Origin: Stieleria neptunia
Lineage (GTDB): Bacteria > Planctomycetota > Planctomycetia > Pirellulales > Pirellulaceae
Assembly (NCBI RefSeq): GCF_007754155.1
Contig: NZ_CP037423.1
Span: 2,542,001 to 2,606,000, forward strand
DNA length: 64,000 nt
Reading direction: 5' to 3'
Positions 22,998 through 32,833 of this stretch are shown here, piece by piece. The notes beneath the pieces were generated by a model. That model was not told the DNA's origin, did not search any database, and was given only the letters and a program-made list of their open reading frames with translations. How positions within the stretch are numbered: position 1 is the stretch's first letter; each line of letters opens with the position of its first letter. The position numbers were made by a program, and so were the translations under genes.

Positions 22998-24115
22998 TTG
23001 ATCGAATTGCTTTCCGCTTCGAAGGTTGACGCGCGGTCACGGTGGGCCGGGGTTGCGTGAGGTTCGCCAACGCAAGGCTGGCGCCAGCTTCTTGAATCCT
23101 CTGGCCGTAGGTCGTCAGCGTTATGGTTCGGCAGCCGTCTTGATCTCTTGTGGCCCACCCGAGTGATCCGGCGGCGCATGACTCCCCCGTCACTCGCGTT
23201 GTGTGGTCCGAGGGTGTTTTTCTTTGACGAAGAGACGAATCCGATTGAACGCACGCTCACGCCGATCCTTGGGAGTCGAGCGCCTTGGGATGTTTGAAGT
23301 GCACCCATGAGATCAGAACGCGGTCGGCACAATCCACCAGACGTCTGGCAAGGAGAGAGAGCCACAATAGAGCGCAAAGGACGCAAAAGGTGCGCGCGGA
23401 TAGCGTTCTTCCCTTTTGTGCTCTTTGAGCTCTTTCGCGGCCAAACGCTCCACGTCTTGACGCGTCCCGCCGGAAGGCTGGCTTCTCGGCGATAAAACGC
23501 GACAGCTTCCTCGGTCAGATCGGATCGAATTCGGATTGCCATTTCAGTTGTCGACGTGGTGAGCCAGACGTTTTCCTACTTCGTCACTGCTTCAAGACTG
23601 CGAGCGAGTTTTGGGACAAGACGCTCTCGACCCAACTTTTCTGCGGACGAGGCATTTTTCAACAGCCCTTTTCCCTACCCGAAATTTTCCTCTCTTCTGT
23701 CTGCATCTGGCTGGTTGGGAAAACGACTTGCGCCCAGTGTGTCGTTCCTGAGTTTCCGGTCGGTCTCGGGGGTTTCCGTTTAGCCGGCGGTTGCGTACGG
23801 CGGAGTGATGGGATTCGCTGCGACCCCGTCCGGGGTCGAGGCGCGTAATTGGGGGCATGGTCCGAAGGTGGCGCTGCGCTGACCTCCGGCTACTCGCTGC
23901 AATCCCTCCGGGATACCGGCCCACGTGAAGGCCGACAGAGTTCTGTCGCCCGGTCTTTCCCCGGTTCTCCTGAACCCGGATAAATCGCAATTCGTTCGGC
24001 GTGCAAGTCAATGAGCGTCTCACTCATCGTGCCGGTATGGATGTTTCGAGTGCACCGATGAGATTAAAACGCGGTTAGCGCCGCGACGCCGATGAACGGC
24101 GTGCAGGCCAACAAA
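22998..24115. other. array-chromosome junction region without a confident gene
   Basis: The sequence just after attC27 (TTGATCG) resembles that after attC11. A minus-strand start at 23542 gives MAIRIRSDLTEEAVAFYRRE, which looks like the start of a small antitoxin-type protein, but after about 27 residues it runs into a dispersed repeat (GAGCGCAAAGGACGCAAAAG on the + strand, 23363 on). It may be a truncated gene. From 23816 there is another dispersed GC-rich repeat containing GACCCCGTCCGGGGTCGAGG. Nothing else is recognisable. Confidence 0.5.
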
Positions 24116-24131
24116 TGTTAGAAAAATAACA
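24116..24131 (+). promoter_or_regulatory. BlaI-type operator 1
   Basis: TGTTAGAAAAATAACA, an imperfect dyad with the same half-sites as operator 2, 97 bases before the blaI-like start. Two similar dyads in front of a BlaI/MecI-type gene are typical of autoregulation. Confidence 0.6.
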
Positions 24132-24159
24132 AAAAAGGTTTGTCGGCGGACCTTCAACT

Positions 24160-24175
24160 TGTTAGATTTCTAACA
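24160..24175 (+). promoter_or_regulatory. BlaI-type operator 2
   Basis: TGTTAGATTTCTAACA: the 7-base arms TGTTAGA and TCTAACA are perfect complements around a 2-base centre. It lies 37 bases before GTG 24213, where binding would block the promoter of the regulator-peptidase operon. Confidence 0.68.
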
Positions 24176-24212
24176 CTTGGATTCGACCGCCCTGTTCGCC
24201 CCGGAGCATCAC

Positions 24213-24596
24213 GTGCGTTCTGACCTTTCCCGCCGCGAGCGGCAGATCATGGAAGTGATCTATCAGCTCGGCGAACCGACGGCCAACGAGATCGTCGCTG
24301 CGATGCCCGACGAGCTTGCCAACGCGACCGTGCGGACGCAGCTTCGCACGCTGGAATCCAAGGGCGTCGTCAAACACCGCCGCGAAGGCAAACAATTCGT
24401 GTACTTGCCCGCGGTGCCGCGCAAGAGTGCCGCGGCCAAGGCGTTTCGCAAAGTCTTGGAGATTTTCTTTGGCGGTTCAGTGGAAGACGCCCTCGCCACG
24501 CACCTTGCCGATCCCAAGACGGAATTGAGCGACGAGCAAGTCAAACGTCTGCGTCGATTGTTGAACCAACACCAAACCAAAGGCGGCAAGCAATGA
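24213..24596 (+). CDS. blaI: BlaI/MecI-family transcriptional repressor
   Basis: About 127 residues. The N-terminal winged helix is clear: RRERQIMEVIYQLGEPTANE, then VRTQLRTLESKGVVKHRREG and KQFVYLPAVPRKSA. The C-terminal part (FFGGSVEDALATHL) is the dimerisation region of Penicillinase_R (PF03965). The frame extends to TTG 24177, but that overlaps operator 2; GTG 24213 has GGAG seven bases upstream and fits the usual protein length. It overlaps the next gene by ATGA, so repressor and sensor peptidase are translationally coupled. Signal cleavage by the M56 protein is expected to relieve repression. Confidence 0.9.
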   Translation: MRSDLSRRERQIMEVIYQLGEPTANEIVAAMPDELANATVRTQLRTLESKGVVKHRREGKQFVYLPAVPRKSAAAKAFRKVLEIFFGGSVEDALATHLADPKTELSDEQVKRLRRLLNQHQTKGGKQ

Positions 24597-27500
24597 GCGG
24601 TCACATGAATCACTGGTTGATCGACGGTCCTCTGTCGCTGTGCGTGGTCGTAGTCGTCCAGGTCGCGATCGTCTCGGCCATCGCGTGGCTGGTCGCATCG
24701 CGGATCAAACGCGTCGACGCCGGACGCACGTATGCCGTCTGGCTGACAGCGGTTTGTCTGACGCTGGCGATTCTGCCGGCGCACCTGCTGGTCGGTGGGT
24801 GGCGGATTCCGTTGGCTTCCGCCGGAGTCGATCTGGCGACGCGATCGGTCGCGACGACACCGGCCGAAGGACAACTCAATGACCCAGCGATGCAAGACAA
24901 TCCGGTCATGCCAAGCGTCGCGGGTTCCATCGATAGCTCAACACCCGCGGATCGTGCATCGCAAACGCATCCGAATCGACTTTCGCATGCATCACCCACG
25001 ACAGCACGACCGGCATCCGGCTTTCCAGAAACGGAGCTTCCGCAAACAGCGGGTGTTGTCGGCCAAACGTCTGTTGCCGCTGACTTCATGTCCGGCGGGG
25101 CAGCCATGCGAATCCTACTCGCATGTGCATACGCGATCGGATTTGCGTTCGTGGCGTTACGTTTGTCGGTCGGGATGATTCGGTTGCGGAGCACCGCGTC
25201 GAAGGGAGGGCGTGTCGGTGGACCGATCGTCGACACCGCGGACGAGATTTCGAGGACGATCGGCTTGTCCAAAACGCCAACGATCGTTCGCACGGATCAA
25301 ACATCGATGCCATTGGTCTTTGGGCTGTTCCGATCGGTCATCTTGGTTCCGACGGACTTTGAAACGTGGGATGACCATGAAATCCGATCCACTCTCCTTC
25401 ACGAACTGACGCACGTGCGCCGGCGTGACAGCGTCGGCCAGTTGTTGGCGTCGGTGAACCTGATGGTCTACTGGTTTCATCCGGCCGTCTGGCTGGTCGA
25501 TCGGCGATTGACCGAATCGCGGGAATGGGCGACCGATCGCGACGTACTGGAAAACTCGTCTTCGATCGACGGCGAACTGACTTCGGGGCGATACGCGGAG
25601 AGTTTGCTGAACATCGTGACGCGATTTCGAGCCGCTGATGCGACACGTCGTCTGCCGGATCATGCAGCCATCGCGATGAGCCGCCACGCGGAGATTGAAG
25701 ACCGCTTGAGATTGATTCTCGGCGGCGTCCCGGGGCTTTCCCGTTGGCGGATCGCGTCGCTGCGTTTGATGGTCGCGATGCTGGCCGTCACTGCGGTCGC
25801 AACGACGGTGCGGCTGGATCGCTCGGTCGCACAAGAGACTTCCACCGAGGACACCAAGCCGGCTGCGACGAAACCGGTTCAAGCGGAAACAGATGATGCA
25901 ACGTCCTTGATCGAGCCGATTCGACCGGAAGACAACGATTTGATCGCCAGAATCGTGACGTGCAAACCGATCGTGGGCGAGCCGGAGGATGTCGCGGTGA
26001 TCGTCAGTGTCTCCGGCAAAGTCCTCTCGCCCGACGGCCAGCCGGTTGCTGGGGCAACGGTGGTTCTGAGGGAATCAAGCGGGCGTCGTGCGTCCAGCGA
26101 TCTCAACAAATATCTGCTCTCAGTCGACCGAAACCTCATTCGCGTTCCAGACGCGATTGCTCTGGTGGAGACGAACGCGAGCGGCGAATTTGAGTTCTCT
26201 CATCTCAAGGCCCCAGCGTTTCCACGTGATCGATCCGGCCGTTGGGTCGGATCGTTGGTCGCTGCGATGCCGGGCGTGGGCGTCGCGACGTCGCAGCTGA
26301 TCATCGAAAAGTCAAATCCGACGCCGCTCGAAGCGGTCGCCCTGCAGCTCACGACAACGAACTCGGTCAGCGGCCGTTTTGTCACGCCCGATGGCCAACC
26401 CCTTGCCGGGGCGATCGTCAACTTGGCGGGCTTGTTCACTCCGACGGCCGACCCCTGGGACGCTCCGGAGCGATTCGAATTGTCGATGAGCCAATTGGCA
26501 CCGAGGGCCACGACCGATAAATCCGGCTACTTCGAATTCGAAAACATTCCCGCCGGTTTGATCGCATCGATCCACGCCGCTCATGATGACTGGGAGAATG
26601 GATTCGCCGCGGTTCGCACCAGTGATGAAGTCGCGATCGGAGAATTTGAACGCCCGAACCCTTGGCTTCCTAGCGGAGAGGTCGTGGCGAGCCCGGCAAC
26701 GATCGTCGCCGATCCCGGTTACACACTCCACGGCCACGTAAGCGACGAACAAGGGATGGGGATCGCGGAAATCACCGTTTATCCAGCGTCCAGCGTGGAT
26801 CGCCACCAGACCGATTCGGAGGGCCGTTTTCGATTTCGCGTCCCGACGCACCTGATCAAAGACTATTTGGATCGCGACGATCGGCCGATGAAGTTTTCTG
26901 TCGTAACGCCCGAGGAAACCCCGTTTCTGTCGAAACAGATCGAGCTTTCCCAGGGGCAAGTGACAGGGAAAGAGCCGATCAACGTTGTGCTTCCACGTGC
27001 CGTCGCGATCAGGGGGAAGATGGTGGACGCGTCGGGAATTCCCGTAAAAGGGATCTCGGTTCGTTCGCTCGACAGCCCATCGCCCTATGGGGCCAATTCG
27101 AAAGAGGATGGAACATTCAGTCTGAAACTCCCCCTTGGAGAGCATTTCTTGGTGTTGGCAACCAGGGAACCGGGGTACGCGATCCCTTCGTCTTCGTATG
27201 GAATGACGAAGCAGGAGGCCGAATCGCTACTCCATCGAAAAATCACGATCACGGACCTTACTCCTCGCGAGCTGGAACCGATCGTGGTCCCCAAGCTTTC
27301 CACCTACCAGGTCATCGTGTCGCTGCCCGATGGCAGTCCCGCCGTCGGTGCGTCGGTGATCTTGCGTGATGAAGTACCGGCGAGCCCGAACGCTGCGGAA
27401 ATCGACCGGGGGACTCGCACCGTCGATCGATCCGAGACCGAGACTACGAATTCACTCGGGCGTGTCACGCTGGTACCCAATGGGATGACGTCCCCCAAAG

Positions 27501-28264
27501 CGTTCATCGACGTCAAGTACCTCGGCGACGTCGACGCCTTCGACGGCACGGTCAAGCTGAGCGAAGCCAAGGACGGCGTGGTCCATTTGGTGCTGAATTC
27601 CTCCGCGATCGTCGAAGGCCGCGTGCTGGTCGACGGAGAACCGGTCGCCGGGGCTCGGGTGCAGGTCAGCCTGACGAAGCCTGTCCAGCGGACGGCCAAC
27701 GGCAGGACGATGACGTTTTATCAATCCAGCGGTCACCAATTCGTCACGACGAACTCCCAAGGTGTGTATCGGGCCTCGGTGCCGGCCGGAAAACGGGTCA
27801 GCGTCAGTCTGAGCAGCGTTCCGAATCTTAATGTCCGATCAGGGATCGGCTACTACGCGCAACCCGCCGGCGACGGAAAGCTGATCGTCAAAGACTTCGA
27901 ATTGATCCGCGGTGATCAAGCCATCGCCGGACGTGTCATTGATGCTGATGGCAGCCCCGTCGCCAAGGCGATGGTTTCTATCCGCCGTGACCGAGACGTC
28001 ATCCCAAATTTCTGGGTCGATCATGATCGTGAGAGTCAATCGACCACCGATGCAAATGGACGCTTTCACCTCAAAAACGTCCCGCAAGGAAACTATCAAC
28101 TGATGGTCCGCGGCCCCCGTGGCGAAAGCTCCGTCTCGGCGACACGGATCTCGACCATGGTTTCGGTCAGCACCGGCGAGACGGATCTGGAGATCACGCT
28201 CAACCTTCCGAGTTCTCCCGCGATCCCGGTGTTGGTGCCGATCGAGATCACGCCAAAACGGTAG
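24593..28264 (+). CDS. BlaR1-type M56 peptidase with CarboxypepD_reg-like repeats
   Basis: A 1223-residue membrane protein. N-terminal membrane segments (residues 8-34, 43-64, 172-192) lead to the metalloprotease motif HELTH in TLLHELTHVRRRDS (about residue 270), with WLVDRRLTESREWATD nearby. A last membrane segment (about 393-410) places the C-terminal 800 residues outside. These contain several CarboxypepD_reg-like beta-sandwich units (for example SGKVLSPDGQPVAGATVVL, SGRFVTPDGQPLAGAIVNL, AGRVIDADGSPVAKAMVSI) and no penicillin-binding domain. Together with the adjacent repressor it forms a BlaR1/BlaI-like signal pair; the ligand is unknown. Such long fusions are typical of planctomycetes. 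Confidence 0.88.
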   Translation: MSGHMNHWLIDGPLSLCVVVVVQVAIVSAIAWLVASRIKRVDAGRTYAVWLTAVCLTLAILPAHLLVGGWRIPLASAGVDLATRSVATTPAEGQLNDPAMQDNPVMPSVAGSIDSSTPADRASQTHPNRLSHASPTTARPASGFPETELPQTAGVVGQTSVAADFMSGGAAMRILLACAYAIGFAFVALRLSVGMIRLRSTASKGGRVGGPIVDTADEISRTIGLSKTPTIVRTDQTSMPLVFGLFRSVILVPTDFETWDDHEIRSTLLHELTHVRRRDSVGQLLASVNLMVYWFHPAVWLVDRRLTESREWATDRDVLENSSSIDGELTSGRYAESLLNIVTRFRAADATRRLPDHAAIAMSRHAEIEDRLRLILGGVPGLSRWRIASLRLMVAMLAVTAVATTVRLDRSVAQETSTEDTKPAATKPVQAETDDATSLIEPIRPEDNDLIARIVTCKPIVGEPEDVAVIVSVSGKVLSPDGQPVAGATVVLRESSGRRASSDLNKYLLSVDRNLIRVPDAIALVETNASGEFEFSHLKAPAFPRDRSGRWVGSLVAAMPGVGVATSQLIIEKSNPTPLEAVALQLTTTNSVSGRFVTPDGQPLAGAIVNLAGLFTPTADPWDAPERFELSMSQLAPRATTDKSGYFEFENIPAGLIASIHAAHDDWENGFAAVRTSDEVAIGEFERPNPWLPSGEVVASPATIVADPGYTLHGHVSDEQGMGIAEITVYPASSVDRHQTDSEGRFRFRVPTHLIKDYLDRDDRPMKFSVVTPEETPFLSKQIELSQGQVTGKEPINVVLPRAVAIRGKMVDASGIPVKGISVRSLDSPSPYGANSKEDGTFSLKLPLGEHFLVLATREPGYAIPSSSYGMTKQEAESLLHRKITITDLTPRELEPIVVPKLSTYQVIVSLPDGSPAVGASVILRDEVPASPNAAEIDRGTRTVDRSETETTNSLGRVTLVPNGMTSPKAFIDVKYLGDVDAFDGTVKLSEAKDGVVHLVLNSSAIVEGRVLVDGEPVAGARVQVSLTKPVQRTANGRTMTFYQSSGHQFVTTNSQGVYRASVPAGKRVSVSLSSVPNLNVRSGIGYYAQPAGDGKLIVKDFELIRGDQAIAGRVIDADGSPVAKAMVSIRRDRDVIPNFWVDHDRESQSTTDANGRFHLKNVPQGNYQLMVRGPRGESSVSATRISTMVSVSTGETDLEITLNLPSSPAIPVLVPIEITPKR

Positions 28265-28271
28265 GACAAGT

Positions 28272-28359
28272 GGGATCGGCTGGAAGCCAATCCCACTGTG
28301 ATTGACAGGCTGGAAGCCTATCCCACTGTGATTGACGAGCCTGGAAGCCTATCCCACTT
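28272..28359 (+). repeat. three imperfect ~30-bp tandem repeats
   Basis: GGCTGGAAGCCAATCCCACT, GGCTGGAAGCCTATCCCACT and a third diverged copy follow one another between the peptidase gene and the next gene. No clear stem or coding potential. Confidence 0.6.
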
Positions 28360-28391
28360 TTTCAATTCCCCTTCACCCTCGGACACGCAAA

Positions 28392-29609
28392 ATGCTTTCG
28401 ATCAAATTTCTGTTGTCGTTGTTGCTGACCGCGGGGACGGCCGAACTGTCGGGCCGCGTGGTCGATTCCGAGGAGGCTCCCGTTGCCGGAGCGATCGTCG
28501 TCGTCAGCACCGCCAAGCCTCGCGTCGGCCCGGCCACGACTTGCCCGTCGTGCTACCGCGATTGCACCAAACGCACGGTCACCGACGAAAACGGGGCGTT
28601 TTCGATCACCGAGTTGTCCGATCAACTGCTGTTCAGCTTGGCCGCCGGCGGCGCAGGCTATCAAGGCCAGGTCTCCGAGCACTTTGATCCGGAACAAAAT
28701 CCCGAGATCCAATTCGAACTCGAACCGATCCAGCGCACCGAAAAGATTGAAGTGCTTCGTGGCCGCGTGATCAACCTCGACGGTGACCCGATCGCGGGCG
28801 CCCAAGTCAGGCCACACACCATCTTTCGCAACAACGGAATCGGTGGCGGATCCGACCGCTCGGTGACTCCGCTGACGCTGACCGATGCCGAAGGCGTCTT
28901 TGAAATGTCGGTGGGAAATCACATCGAATGGATCGACCTGCGGATCAACGCATCCGCCTACGCGCCGGCACAAACTCGGTGGACTCGTGCGGGCGACGAC
29001 GGACTCACCATCTCGCTCGGGTCTGGCGCAGGCCTGCGCGGAAAATTGGTGTTTCGTGACAAGCCCGTCGCGGGCGTCGAAGTCGGACTGGTCCAAAAGA
29101 TTCGCATGATGGGCAACATCGTGACGCCCCAAGAGGTTTACACCGACGAAGCAGGTGTGTTTACCTTTGACCAGCTTCCTCCGGGGCTCGACTACGCCGT
29201 CTACACCCACACCGGCCAGGCTGCATCGGCGGTGCTGCCGCTGAGTTTGATCGAGGCACCTCGACACGGTGAAATGGCGGACCTGGGGGAGATTGCGGCG
29301 GTCGAACCGAGGCGGTTGTTGGTGACCGTGACGACCAGCGACGGATCGCCACTTCCGAAAGACAGTTACGTCTACATCGGACGACGCTACGGTTGGCGCG
29401 GTTCCCAGTTGCCGCTGGAACAAAAGACGACGTCGAAGGTTTCTATTCTCGACGCGGCCCCCGAAGTCTATGAGGTCGGAGTGCGGACGAAAGGGTACAC
29501 CGTGTTGGAAACCCAGCCGAAGTTAAACGTCGATCTCAATCGAAGTTATTCGGTAGACGCGAGACGTGAATCAAGTGTCGTGTTGATTTTGGAGCCGACA
29601 GGGGATTGA
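28392..29609 (+). CDS. secreted CarboxypepD_reg-like protein
   Basis: A 405-residue protein with a signal peptide (MLSIKFLLSLLLTAGTAE). The first beta-sandwich (LSGRVVDSEEAPVAGAIVVV) contains a CPSCYRDC cluster; the second (LRGRVINLDGDPIAGAQVRP) and third (LRGKLVFRDKPVAGVEVGLV) follow. The units resemble those of the neighbouring M56 peptidase, so it may be its extracellular partner. The longer frame from 28332 covers tandem repeats and is unlikely to be the start. Binding role inferred; no enzymatic motif. Confidence 0.75.
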   Translation: MLSIKFLLSLLLTAGTAELSGRVVDSEEAPVAGAIVVVSTAKPRVGPATTCPSCYRDCTKRTVTDENGAFSITELSDQLLFSLAAGGAGYQGQVSEHFDPEQNPEIQFELEPIQRTEKIEVLRGRVINLDGDPIAGAQVRPHTIFRNNGIGGGSDRSVTPLTLTDAEGVFEMSVGNHIEWIDLRINASAYAPAQTRWTRAGDDGLTISLGSGAGLRGKLVFRDKPVAGVEVGLVQKIRMMGNIVTPQEVYTDEAGVFTFDQLPPGLDYAVYTHTGQAASAVLPLSLIEAPRHGEMADLGEIAAVEPRRLLVTVTTSDGSPLPKDSYVYIGRRYGWRGSQLPLEQKTTSKVSILDAAPEVYEVGVRTKGYTVLETQPKLNVDLNRSYSVDARRESSVVLILEPTGD

Positions 29610-29955
29610 AGTCGCACACCGTTGGTGTCCGGCCTTGAGAGACCGTCCAGCTTAAGGCGATCGCTTTTCTGATGTACGATGGCCCTTCCGGGCCGTCGCC
29701 CGTGGGGCTCTGCGCGACGACCTAGAAAGGACGTCGTACAACGGTCCGTTGGACTCCCGACGACGACCTAGAAAGGACGTCGTACAACGGTCCGTTGGAC
29801 TCCCGACGACGACCTAGAAAGGACGTCGTACTGGTGATCCGCTGACCGCGTCTCATCACGCGTCACCTCGTTGCAAGGCTCCGCCTTGGAACGCGATGGA
29901 GGCGGAGCCTCTGGTCATGTGTGTTCCCAGGCGGAGCCTGGGAACAAGACGTGGT
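29610..29955. other. intergenic repeats
   Basis: No gene. It contains a dispersed palindromic repeat (GATGGCCCTTCCGGGCCGTCG, 29679 on), the 46-bp tandem repeat and a GGCGGAGCCT repeat (29900-29945). The divergent neighbours converge here, so it may serve as a transcription end. Confidence 0.6.
29715..29831 (+). repeat. 46-bp tandem repeat, 2.5 copies
   Basis: Units begin CGACGACCTAGAAAGGACGT at 29715, 29761 and 29807 with an exact period of 46; the third is truncated. The core (GACGTCGTAC) also occurs at other intergenic sites (34271, 44760), so it is a local expansion of a dispersed repeat. Confidence 0.85.
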
Positions 29956-31434
29956 TCACTCTCCCTTGGAGTACCAATCGGGCGTGCCGAACCAATCGTG
30001 CATCTCTTTTTCGAAGGGAGCGACGACGCTCTGCGGTTCAGGGATCTCTCCGCGGTCTCCGGTTTCGACGATCCAGGTGTCGAGCGCTGCTCGCATTCGA
30101 AGCAAGGCTTCTTGATGCGATGCGTCGTCGGAATCGGTCAGGTTCTGAATCTCGTACGGATCGGCTTGTGTGTCGTAAAGCTGTTCGTCGGGGAACGGCT
30201 TCATCAACTCCGCCGGCGGTCCCGTCAACTTTCCTTCGGCGTGTAGTTTCCGCATCAACGGCTTGACCAAGAAACACTTTTCCTTGTAGCGATTCAGCGT
30301 CGTGAATCCGGCTCCGGGCGTGAAGTTACGAACGTAGTGGTAACGTTTGTCGCGGACGCTGCGCAATCGAATCTCGGTTTCATCAATACGATCGCGGGCG
30401 CTGAAGACGTACTTGCGTGATGGTCCGATGGCATCACCGAGGAAGCGACGGCCTTGCATACCGACGGGCGGCTCGATGCCGGCCATCCAAAGTGTCGTGG
30501 CCGTCAGATCGATCAGGCTAATCAGCTCATCGCTGACCGCGCCGGGTTTGATTTGCTTCGGCGCGGGATAATTTTTGGGCCAACGAATCACCATCGGGAC
30601 GTGCAACCCCGAATCCCAGCACCAGTGAATCCCGCGTGCTTCCAGTCGGCCGTTGTCGGAAAAGAAAACGACGATCGTGTCGTCGGCCAATCCGTCTTGT
30701 TCGAGCCGATCCAAGATCCAGCCGACTCGGACGTCGGTTCCGGTGACCGAATTGAGATACCGCGCCCATTCCTGACGCGTGATCGGGTGATCGGGGTAAT
30801 ACGGCGGCGGCGTCACGTTTTCCGGCGTCGCGACTTTGGGATGCCACTCTTCTCCGACCCACTTCACGCGATCCTTTTCCGCCGACTTGCGGTCGTAAAT
30901 GTCATACTCCGCTTCGGGCATGTTGATCTGGGCGAAGAACGGCTGGCCGGGCTTGAGTTTCTCCCAGTCATCGGTCGTGTACAACTGGCCTTCGTTGACG
31001 AAGTTCAAATCCAGTTTTCCCGTGCCGATGACGCGATCACCGATTGTTTTTAGGTTGGCGGTGATGTAACCGGCGTCGTGCAATCGTTGGGTGATCGGAC
31101 GCACGCCCGGCGGCAAACGGAAATCATCGCTGCGATGCGAACGCATGTGGTGCGTGTCCGTCGTCGTCTGGTACATGCCGGTCATGAACGCCGAACGACT
31201 GGGGGCGCAGACCGGTGAGGTCGAAAAGACGTTGGTGTAGCGAATGCCTGCCGTGGCCAAAGAGTCGACGTTCGGGGTGTGAACGTTCTTCGCGCCGTAG
31301 CATCCAAAATCCAAGTCAAAATTTTCGCCGATGATCCAGAGGATGTTCGGTGGTTGGGTGGGGGATTGCGCGCGGGCCGAGGTGAAGCCCGAGCAAACAA
31401 CAAGGAATAGGATGAGAAGGCGTAGGATCATCAT
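29956..31434 (-). CDS. secreted sulfatase (formylglycine-dependent)
   Basis: A 492-residue arylsulfatase-family protein. A signal peptide (residues 1-22, ending TSARA) precedes NILWIIGENFD, the first metal-binding strand. The sulfatase signature C-A-P-S-R at residues 76-80 supplies the cysteine that becomes formylglycine, followed by SAFMTGMYQT. A second metal region, VVFFSDNGRLEARG, and the lysine-containing VIRWPKNYPAP are present. Sulfatase families are greatly expanded in planctomycetes, where they act on sulfated polysaccharides; the substrate cannot be told. MMILRLL could start at either Met. Confidence 0.88.
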   Translation of the reverse strand: MMILRLLILFLVVCSGFTSARAQSPTQPPNILWIIGENFDLDFGCYGAKNVHTPNVDSLATAGIRYTNVFSTSPVCAPSRSAFMTGMYQTTTDTHHMRSHRSDDFRLPPGVRPITQRLHDAGYITANLKTIGDRVIGTGKLDLNFVNEGQLYTTDDWEKLKPGQPFFAQINMPEAEYDIYDRKSAEKDRVKWVGEEWHPKVATPENVTPPPYYPDHPITRQEWARYLNSVTGTDVRVGWILDRLEQDGLADDTIVVFFSDNGRLEARGIHWCWDSGLHVPMVIRWPKNYPAPKQIKPGAVSDELISLIDLTATTLWMAGIEPPVGMQGRRFLGDAIGPSRKYVFSARDRIDETEIRLRSVRDKRYHYVRNFTPGAGFTTLNRYKEKCFLVKPLMRKLHAEGKLTGPPAELMKPFPDEQLYDTQADPYEIQNLTDSDDASHQEALLRMRAALDTWIVETGDRGEIPEPQSVVAPFEKEMHDWFGTPDWYSKGE

Positions 31435-31604
31435 GGAGTTCTTTGGTGGGAAACGAAGGGTCGGACGCGAGGGACGAGTTGCCGGGGAGGGTTTGTTGTG
31501 GCTTGGAGTTGCTCAATGGCAATCGTTCGACCTCCCCTCGCTTCGCTCGATCCTCCTGCCAGGAGGGTGACTTTAAACTGCACGACATCTTGTACACGGG
31601 CTGG
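31435..31604. repeat. dispersed intergenic repeat
   Basis: Contains CCTCCCCTCGCTTCGCTCGA and CCTCCTGCCAGGAGGGTGAC, which recur at 39920-39965. No gene. Confidence 0.6.
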
Positions 31605-32468
31605 CTAATCCAGCCGGCTGCGAATCCAGTCCGCAATCAGTTTCAAGTGCTGGTCATCATAGAATGCATTTCCGCCGTGGGCGGCGCCGTGGAGGACATG
31701 AAACGTGACATCCAATCCGGCACGCTGGTAGGCTCCTTCGAGTTCGTGCGATTGGTTGATCGGCATTTGCGGGTCTTGATCGCCGTGAATCAACAGTAGC
31801 GGCGGGTCGCTGGGATCGACGTGCTGGACCGGACTGGCCAGCCGAGCCGCCTCGGGAGCGCCGGTCGGCAAGTCACCGAGTAGTAGCTTCAGTGCCGGCT
31901 CGCGATCGCTCAAACCATGCGGCGTCGATTGGCTGAGGATTGTCAGCAAGTTGCTCGCTCCGTACAAGGAAACGATTGCCGAGACGTGAGACGAAATCTC
32001 TGCGTTTCCCATCGCCAGATTTTCCACGGTTTGCACGCCGTCGCTGACGCCGACCAATGCGGCCAGATGGCCACCGGCAGACGCGCCGGCAATCACGATT
32101 CGATCGGGATCGATTTCAAACCTTGCTGCGTGTGCACGCAGAAAACGGATTCCCGCTTTGATGTCTTCGGTTTGCGCGGGAAACCGTGCCGTCCCGCTCA
32201 AGCGGTAGTTCAGAGTTGCGATCGAAAATCCTTGACCGGTCAAGCGTTTGATCGGCACGTTGCGTTTGTCACCGGCTCGCCAGGCACCGCCATGGACCCA
32301 AACGATCAACGGCGACACGCCATCGGCCTGGCTGGGGTAGAAATCCAGTTTCAGATCGACGCCGTTGATCTTGGCATACGAAAGATCTCGTTGAATCGCA
32401 GGTTCTGCTGAATAGGCGGGACGTCCGATGGAGAAAACCAGCAACAGGCAAAATGAAAATCGGCGCAT
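31605..32468 (-). CDS. secreted alpha/beta-hydrolase, BD-FAE-like esterase
   Basis: A 287-residue protein with a signal peptide (MRRFSFCLLLVFSIGRPAYS). The oxyanion-hole motif HGGAW occurs in VWVHGGAWRAGDK, the nucleophile elbow G-A-S-A-G-G in IVIAGASAGGHLA, the catalytic Asp near HGDQDPQMPINQS and the catalytic His in HGAAHGG. This is the BD-FAE/acetyl-esterase type of hydrolase (PF20434-like), which removes acetyl or feruloyl groups from polysaccharide. It follows the sulfatase gene on the same strand, so the two may act on the same glycan. The frame extends to 32504, but ATG 32468 starts the signal peptide. Confidence 0.82.
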   Translation of the reverse strand: MRRFSFCLLLVFSIGRPAYSAEPAIQRDLSYAKINGVDLKLDFYPSQADGVSPLIVWVHGGAWRAGDKRNVPIKRLTGQGFSIATLNYRLSGTARFPAQTEDIKAGIRFLRAHAARFEIDPDRIVIAGASAGGHLAALVGVSDGVQTVENLAMGNAEISSHVSAIVSLYGASNLLTILSQSTPHGLSDREPALKLLLGDLPTGAPEAARLASPVQHVDPSDPPLLLIHGDQDPQMPINQSHELEGAYQRAGLDVTFHVLHGAAHGGNAFYDDQHLKLIADWIRSRLD

Positions 32469-32833
32469 GACAACGACGTTAGAGGACGCGAATAAAACGG
32501 GCATGGTTGTTGGTGTCTAGGCTTTAGCCGATCCCGTTTAAGGCGATCGCGAGACACGACAAATATGGCAATCTCGCCGATTGTGGTTGATGCGTTCAGC
32601 AACTCGTTGTGCGACGTCCTTTCGAGGTCGTCGGGGCGAGCCCTCCGGACGACGGCCCGGAAGGGCCGTCGTACAGATGAAAGGCGGTCGCCCAAAGCTG
32701 GGCACCAACGGACGCATGCTGACGCCTATTATACACGGCCGCCGGACGAACGATTGGCGGTTTGAAGAAGTGACGCAAGCCTGCGGCTTGCGATTCAGGG
32801 GACGCAAGCTGGAAGCTTACGCCACGCAAGAAT
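32469..32833. other. intergenic repeats
   Basis: No gene. A dispersed palindrome (GACGGCCCGGAAGGGCCGTCG, 32652 on) and a CAAGCTGGAAGCTTACGCCAC repeat (32806 on) lie between the esterase and the nap-linked operon. Confidence 0.6.

Noticed and set aside
22706..23542. 278-residue minus-strand gene across the end of the array
   Set aside because: Only its first 27 residues look protein-like; the rest crosses a dispersed repeat, the last attC and the macrodomain gene.
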